Shown piece by piece: positions 59,777 to 64,000 of a DNA stretch of 64,000 nt. This stretch comes from Micromonospora polyrhachis (GTDB lineage: Bacteria; Actinomycetota; Actinomycetes; Mycobacteriales; Micromonosporaceae). Numbering within the stretch: the first letter of the stretch is position 1; every line of letters starts with the position of its first letter. The notes beneath the pieces are model-generated. The model was not told the DNA's origin. It did no database searches and was given only the letters and a program-made list of their open reading frames with translations. The DNA lies in NCBI RefSeq assembly GCF_014203835.1, contig NZ_JACHJW010000001.1:930001-994000 (forward strand), written 5' to 3'. The position numbers and the translations under genes were made by a program.

Positions 59777-62700
59777 GACACAACTCCCGGAAGGCGACCA
59801 GTCCCTCAACCTGTTCCGGGGCCTCGCCCCGGACGAACATGTCACTGTCCCCGACCGCGATCAGCAGCCGCCGCTGGCGACTGAGTGCGACGCAGAGACG
59901 GTTCACCAGCATCAGGTGGCCGTACTTACGCCAGCGTTGCCGGGCAGCGTCCGCGACGTCGTTGCTCCTCGTCGTGGAGAGCAGAACGACATCAAACTCC
60001 TTTCCCTGGAACGCGTCGACCGTGCCGACCCGCAACCGCTCCTCACCGTCGGCGGTGGACTCCATCTCCGGAATCGGGCGGAATCCGTCGCCGTCACGCA
60101 ACGCCAGGCCTGCCTGGACCAGTTGCGCCCAGACCAGGTCCACCTGCGGGCGGTAGAAGGCGATGATCCCGAAGGTCAGGTCCGGATCCTGCGCGGCGAG
60201 CCGACGTAGCTCGGCCACGACCGCCTCCGCCTCGACCGGCCGCTGCCAGGAACTACGTTTCCGTTCCTCGGCGCCCGCCGCCAGGGGTAGGTGTCGCCAT
60301 ACACCGACCAGCCCCTGGTACGGCCGCAGCGGATGACTCAGTTCGGCGGCCGTCCGTCCGGAGCGGATGTTCTCCGGCCCGCCGTAGAACACCGTACTGA
60401 CCAGGCGGCCGAGTTCGGGGTGCATCCGGTACTGCGTGTCCAGCCGGATCGTGCGGTCGCCCCGACCCTCCTGGAGCTGGAAGAGCCGCTCGAACAGACT
60501 CTGGGTCAGGTCCGTCTCCAATCGGGCGTCCTCTGGCGCGTTCCGCCGCAGCGCGTCGAGCAGTTGCCGTTCGACGGTGTGCGGTAGCTGCGCCTGGTCA
60601 CCGACCAGGACGATCCGTTTCCGGGCGCAGGCCATCGGAATCATCAGGTCCAGCGGATTGGCCCGGGCGGCCTCGTCGATGATGACGGTGTCGAACGAGA
60701 GCTTCCCCTCGGCGGCCAGCTCGCGCATCTGCGCCGAATCCACCTGCTGGCAGGTCGCGGCGAGGACCGGGGCGTAGGAGTGCACCGCCTGATAGACCCG
60801 CTCGGGGTCGTATTCGAACACGTCCACGTAGTCGGCCAGGATCGCGTCCGGGCCGTCGCGCGCGTCGCGCAGGCACCCTTCCACCTCGGCGGCGAGGGCG
60901 AGCAGCGCGTCCCGGACCGCCGGGTTCAGTCCGGGCGCGGCGATGGGACCACCCATTCCGGCCAGGAGCTCCAGCAGTCGGTGTCGCAGTGCGCGCAGAT
61001 CCGGGAGGAAGTCCGGGGTGCTCGCTCCGGTCCAGCCGGCCCCGCGTTCCAGCAGCTCGGCCTCGGCCGGCTCCAGCAGTTCGACGTCGACGAGCCGGTC
61101 GCGCATCCGCCGACATCCGGCCGGGCCATCGTCGGCGAAGCTGGTGGGCGTGCAGCGCAGACCGCGGACCAGCCGGCGCAGCGGGCCCATCTGGTGCGGG
61201 TCGACCCGGGACGTGTCCAGAGCCAACTCCAGCTCGTCACGGACCGTGGCGACGCGATTGCGCACCTCCGGGCTGACCTCCCACCCCACCAGTTCCTCCA
61301 CCTGCCGGAGCAGGCCAACGGTCCCCTCGGCCGACGGTGGTGACACCAGGTACGACGAGATCATTGTCTGGACCGTGACCAACTGCCGCCGTCGGGCGCT
61401 GGCTGGGCGGCCGGCAAGGTCCTCGTGCAGCTGACCGAGGACCTGCCTACGCCAGCGTTCCGTGGTCCGGACCGTGCCCCGCCTGCGCGCGTCGACCTTG
61501 ACACCGGGTAGGCCGTACACGGTGGTCTTGGCCAGGACGTGCTCCAGCGCGTCGTGCTGGTACGTGGTGAGCAGGGTGTTGCGTCCCACCGTGCACACCA
61601 ACTCGTCCACCTCCGCCAACCGCTGCTGGAGTGCGGTGATCACCTGGGTCTTCCCGGTCCCAGGCGGGCCCTGGATCAGCACGATGCCGGTTGTGTTCAG
61701 CGCCATCTGGATCGCCTCGCGCTGCCGCTGGGTGGGTCGACCGCCCCGAAACACCGCTCGGGTCGCAGCCGACATGGCCTCGAAACCGAGCGGGCGGGTG
61801 TCCGGCGGGACCACGCCGTTGAGTAGGAGGCCCAGGCCCTTCATCTCGGCCCGGCCCCGCGCGATCCGGTCCCGGGCCTGCTCCCGCCGCTGCTTGCTCA
61901 CCTCGCTACCTCGGTAGGCGTAGTGCAGATACCCCGTGGCCGGTGGTGCCGTCTCGTCCCGATGACCGGTTCTCGCCACGAGCACCAGTTGCAGGTGGTC
62001 GAGGTCGATCCGCCCGACCGGTCCGCTGAACGCGGGACCACTGCGCGTCGTGGCACCGGGTTCATCGGCACCGAGCAGCAACGACGGCACCTGGTTCGCC
62101 GCCTGTAGTTCGAGGCCAGGCTCATCGGCACGGGCCTCCTGGATCTGCTCCAGAAAACGCCGCGTCTTCGGATCGGGGGCAAGCCGGAACCGCCATGCGC
62201 CGTCCTCGATCGCCTCACAGGACGTGTAGTGACCGGTGCCCAGGTCGGTCGCGAACCGTACCGCGTGCGCCCACTCCTGCTCGTTGTACCGCTGCCACAG
62301 CTCCAGGTACGACCGTTCCCCGGCCACCGCCGTACCGAGTTGGCCGAGCAGGTGCGCCTCGAGCCTCGCCCCGGTCGTGTCGTCGGTGAAGGTCAGGCTG
62401 GTACGCAGCAGGGCCGGCTGGCGACCGTCCGGGGGGCGCCGGGCGATGAGTAGCCTGGTCAGGATCAGACGCCCGTCATGCTCGCGGAGGTCGGCGTCGA
62501 CGTCGAGGCCGTGCAACCGGAACCCGGTGTCCCGGTATCCGCCGTCGGCGTGCCCGGACAGCATGGCGCGGGCGTACGTCTCCCCGGCCAGCGGTCCCAG
62601 CATCAGCTGCCGGTGTAGCCAGACACACACCTCCTCGACGGAGCCGAGCGAGCGGTTCCGTCGCCGCGCGTCCATGATCGCCCGCTCGTCGACTCCGACC

Positions 62701-63071
62701 CGTAGCTCGTCACCCCACAACAGCTCACGGTCGAACAGGTGGACGCGGACCGCCGCGCCCCGACGGTCCCGATCAACGCGGGCCAACCAGGCCACCGACC
62801 GACGGCGAGCCTGGAGAACCAGTCGTAGGGCGTCCTCGTCCCGTACGCCTCGGCCGCGAACTGCCGTGTCCCCACCACGAGAGCCCGGACCAGCCGGGCC
62901 GAGCAGGATCTCCCCCTGCCCACCGTGTAGCACGACCTCGTCGGTGGACCGGAACCGATCGGGTATCCGTTCCGCTCCGACCGTCCGTAGCTCCAGGTCG
63001 AGCACCTGGCCGTGCCAGGGCTTCAGACCGCTGGCGGAGAGTCCGGAGCGGGTCGACCCGCCGGGCGTCAC
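59745..63071 (-). CDS. UPF1/DNA2-like superfamily 1 helicase
   Basis: An 1108-residue helicase starting at GTG 63071, which overlaps the kinase-like gene's stop (GTGA). The first 430 residues are unassigned and may bind nucleic acid or protein. The SF1 core then follows: motif I IQGPPGTGKTQVI (about residue 470), motif II FDTVIIDEAARANPLD (about 795), motif III VGDQAQLPHT, then DTQYRMHPELG and motif V/VI VGTVDAFQGKEFDVVLLSTT with NRLCVALSRQRRLL. This is the UPF1/DNA2-type arrangement found in CoCoNuT-like systems. It could unwind RNA or DNA for a partner nuclease. Confidence 0.9.
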   Translation of the reverse strand: MTPGGSTRSGLSASGLKPWHGQVLDLELRTVGAERIPDRFRSTDEVVLHGGQGEILLGPAGPGSRGGDTAVRGRGVRDEDALRLVLQARRRSVAWLARVDRDRRGAAVRVHLFDRELLWGDELRVGVDERAIMDARRRNRSLGSVEEVCVWLHRQLMLGPLAGETYARAMLSGHADGGYRDTGFRLHGLDVDADLREHDGRLILTRLLIARRPPDGRQPALLRTSLTFTDDTTGARLEAHLLGQLGTAVAGERSYLELWQRYNEQEWAHAVRFATDLGTGHYTSCEAIEDGAWRFRLAPDPKTRRFLEQIQEARADEPGLELQAANQVPSLLLGADEPGATTRSGPAFSGPVGRIDLDHLQLVLVARTGHRDETAPPATGYLHYAYRGSEVSKQRREQARDRIARGRAEMKGLGLLLNGVVPPDTRPLGFEAMSAATRAVFRGGRPTQRQREAIQMALNTTGIVLIQGPPGTGKTQVITALQQRLAEVDELVCTVGRNTLLTTYQHDALEHVLAKTTVYGLPGVKVDARRRGTVRTTERWRRQVLGQLHEDLAGRPASARRRQLVTVQTMISSYLVSPPSAEGTVGLLRQVEELVGWEVSPEVRNRVATVRDELELALDTSRVDPHQMGPLRRLVRGLRCTPTSFADDGPAGCRRMRDRLVDVELLEPAEAELLERGAGWTGASTPDFLPDLRALRHRLLELLAGMGGPIAAPGLNPAVRDALLALAAEVEGCLRDARDGPDAILADYVDVFEYDPERVYQAVHSYAPVLAATCQQVDSAQMRELAAEGKLSFDTVIIDEAARANPLDLMIPMACARKRIVLVGDQAQLPHTVERQLLDALRRNAPEDARLETDLTQSLFERLFQLQEGRGDRTIRLDTQYRMHPELGRLVSTVFYGGPENIRSGRTAAELSHPLRPYQGLVGVWRHLPLAAGAEERKRSSWQRPVEAEAVVAELRRLAAQDPDLTFGIIAFYRPQVDLVWAQLVQAGLALRDGDGFRPIPEMESTADGEERLRVGTVDAFQGKEFDVVLLSTTRSNDVADAARQRWRKYGHLMLVNRLCVALSRQRRLLIAVGDSDMFVRGEAPEQVEGLVAFRELCHGQFGRHLPV

Positions 63072-64000
63072 CGCACCGTTCCCGTCGACTCGATGAGGTC
63101 GAACGTCACCTGCCGGTGTGGACTCAGTGGATCGCTGGTGAAGCACAACCGCCACGGCGGCACCTCCGGACGTAGCTCCACCTCCGCGTCCTGTTCCGGC
63201 CACAGCCGCCGCTGCACGTTCCGGTCGCCGGAGACGAGCAGGACCGGCCGGGCGCCCACGTTGCGCACCTGGATGCGGTTGTCGCCATCCCAGCTCACGG
63301 TGGACAGTGGTCGGTCCGGGGCGGCGGGACGAATCTCGCCGTGCCGACCGGTCAGTACGAATGGTCGGCCCCGGTCGATTGCCACCAACTCACCGGCGGG
63401 TATGTCCCAGCCCCGCACTCCCACCACTCGATCCGGGTCACCGGAGCGCTCGGCCCGGTCGAGGCTGAAGACGTCCGGGCCGGCGTGCAACCAGATCCGG
63501 CAGACGAGGTCGCTACCCGACGACGCGCCGCACCAGGGACAGGCCCGGGTCGCGAACCGCTGCCCGGGACACGACCCGCACGCGATCATGGCATCGCCGG
63601 CCTGCCACAGCGCCATCGCCCAGTCGGCGCAGGAGGGGCGGCGGCGCGGCTCCAGGAGCCCCTCCTCGAAGGTGCTCCGGAAGTACCGCGTGACCGTCCG
63701 CGTCACCAGCCGGTTCCGACCGGGCAGGCCCCCGGTCGAGACGTTGCTATGGTCCTCCGCGTGGTCGATCCACGGCACTCGGTACGCATGTGCCGCCTCC
63801 TCCCACTCGACTGGCCCCTCCTCGATCTCGTCACCGATGAACGGGTGTACCGCGAACAGGGTGTGATGTGCCATGACGGCGAACGCGAACGCATCCGAGA
63901 GAGTGCTGATCCGGCCACCCCGATTGACCAGCTCAGGGGCACCGTAGCCCGGGGTGTAGACCGCAGGTCGCGATCCGTCGGACTCCACCGCGAGGTTGTC
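63068..64000 (-). CDS. Protein-kinase-like protein with zinc ribbons, partial
   Basis: The N-terminus lies beyond the right edge; about 310 residues are visible. The visible start resembles the kinase activation region: DNLAVES, then YTPGYGAPELVNRGG (an APE motif) and STLSDAFAFAVMAHHTLF, matching the SDxFAxA helix of the C-lobe. A zinc-ribbon pair follows (CGSCPGQRFATRACPWCG), then a beta-rich C-terminal domain. Kinases with attached zinc ribbons belong to TerY-phosphorylation (TerY-P) triads with a vWA protein and a PP2C phosphatase; those partners would have to be just outside the window. It is coupled to the helicase gene by GTGA. Confidence 0.75.
   Translation of the reverse strand, partial: DNLAVESDGSRPAVYTPGYGAPELVNRGGRISTLSDAFAFAVMAHHTLFAVHPFIGDEIEEGPVEWEEAAHAYRVPWIDHAEDHSNVSTGGLPGRNRLVTRTVTRYFRSTFEEGLLEPRRRPSCADWAMALWQAGDAMIACGSCPGQRFATRACPWCGASSGSDLVCRIWLHAGPDVFSLDRAERSGDPDRVVGVRGWDIPAGELVAIDRGRPFVLTGRHGEIRPAAPDRPLSTVSWDGDNRIQVRNVGARPVLLVSGDRNVQRRLWPEQDAEVELRPEVPPWRLCFTSDPLSPHRQVTFDLIESTGTVR

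Overview
The window looks like a chromosome segment of an actinomycete, most likely a member of the Micromonosporaceae. The evidence is very high G+C, frequent GTG starts and ATGA/GTGA overlaps, a complete type VII (ESX) secretion locus, a mycothiol-dependent DinB-type enzyme, and a CebR-type operator in front of a secreted cellulase. The genus call is inference. No rRNA or tRNA genes and no CRISPR array were seen.

Region 1 (1-24 kb) is an ESX/type VII secretion locus in mixed orientation. It encodes the ATPase EccC, membrane components EccB, EccD and EccE, an EccA-like AAA protein fused to a beta-helix, two mycosin proteases, WXG100 and other small helical substrates, and a long Pro/Gly-rich substrate. 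The left edge cuts a large CpnT-like protein. Polymorphic-toxin genes are interleaved: a coupled YwqJ-type deaminase / SUKH-3 / SseB trio and a lone SUKH-3 gene. A gutted IS605-type element (remains of tnpB and its omega-RNA end) lies directly in front of the first mycosin.

Region 2 (24-35 kb) is mostly housekeeping and accessory genes: a GlsB-type membrane protein, YaaA with a tiny coupled upstream reading frame, an acyltransferase-3, a Nudix hydrolase, KptA, an ECF sigma factor with a SnoaL-like tail, a mycothiol-dependent enzyme, an RHH regulator with DUF4097 and a DrrAB-type ABC exporter, and a DUF418 membrane protein.

Region 3 (35-48.4 kb) is a lanthipeptide (RiPP) gene cluster of unusual architecture. 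It has a divergent radical SAM enzyme, a LanD-type flavoprotein fused to a LanB elimination domain, a separate LanB glutamylation domain, two tandem precursor peptides each followed by a hairpin, a LanC cyclase, two ABC exporters and a large LuxR-family regulator. All genes from lanD to the second exporter run in one direction, mostly overlapping. The precursors share a leader and end in Ser-Cys-Ala-Cys, as expected for a C-terminal aminovinyl-cysteine ring.

Region 4 (48.4-53.6 kb) holds an alpha/beta hydrolase, a TetR regulator with a visible self-operator and leaderless promoter, a GNAT-like protein, and a secreted four-domain GH9 cellulase under a CebR box.

Region 5 (53.6-64 kb, minus strand, cut by the right edge) is a tightly overlapping five-gene predicted defence operon: a kinase-like protein with zinc ribbons, a UPF1/DNA2-like helicase, a protein with an RNxxxH (HEPN-type) motif, a long coiled-coil McrB-type ATPase, and a putative McrC-like partner with a zinc-cysteine tail. 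This resembles the coiled-coil McrBC (CoCoNuT) systems predicted to act on RNA. The strongest candidates for something new are regions 3 and 5.
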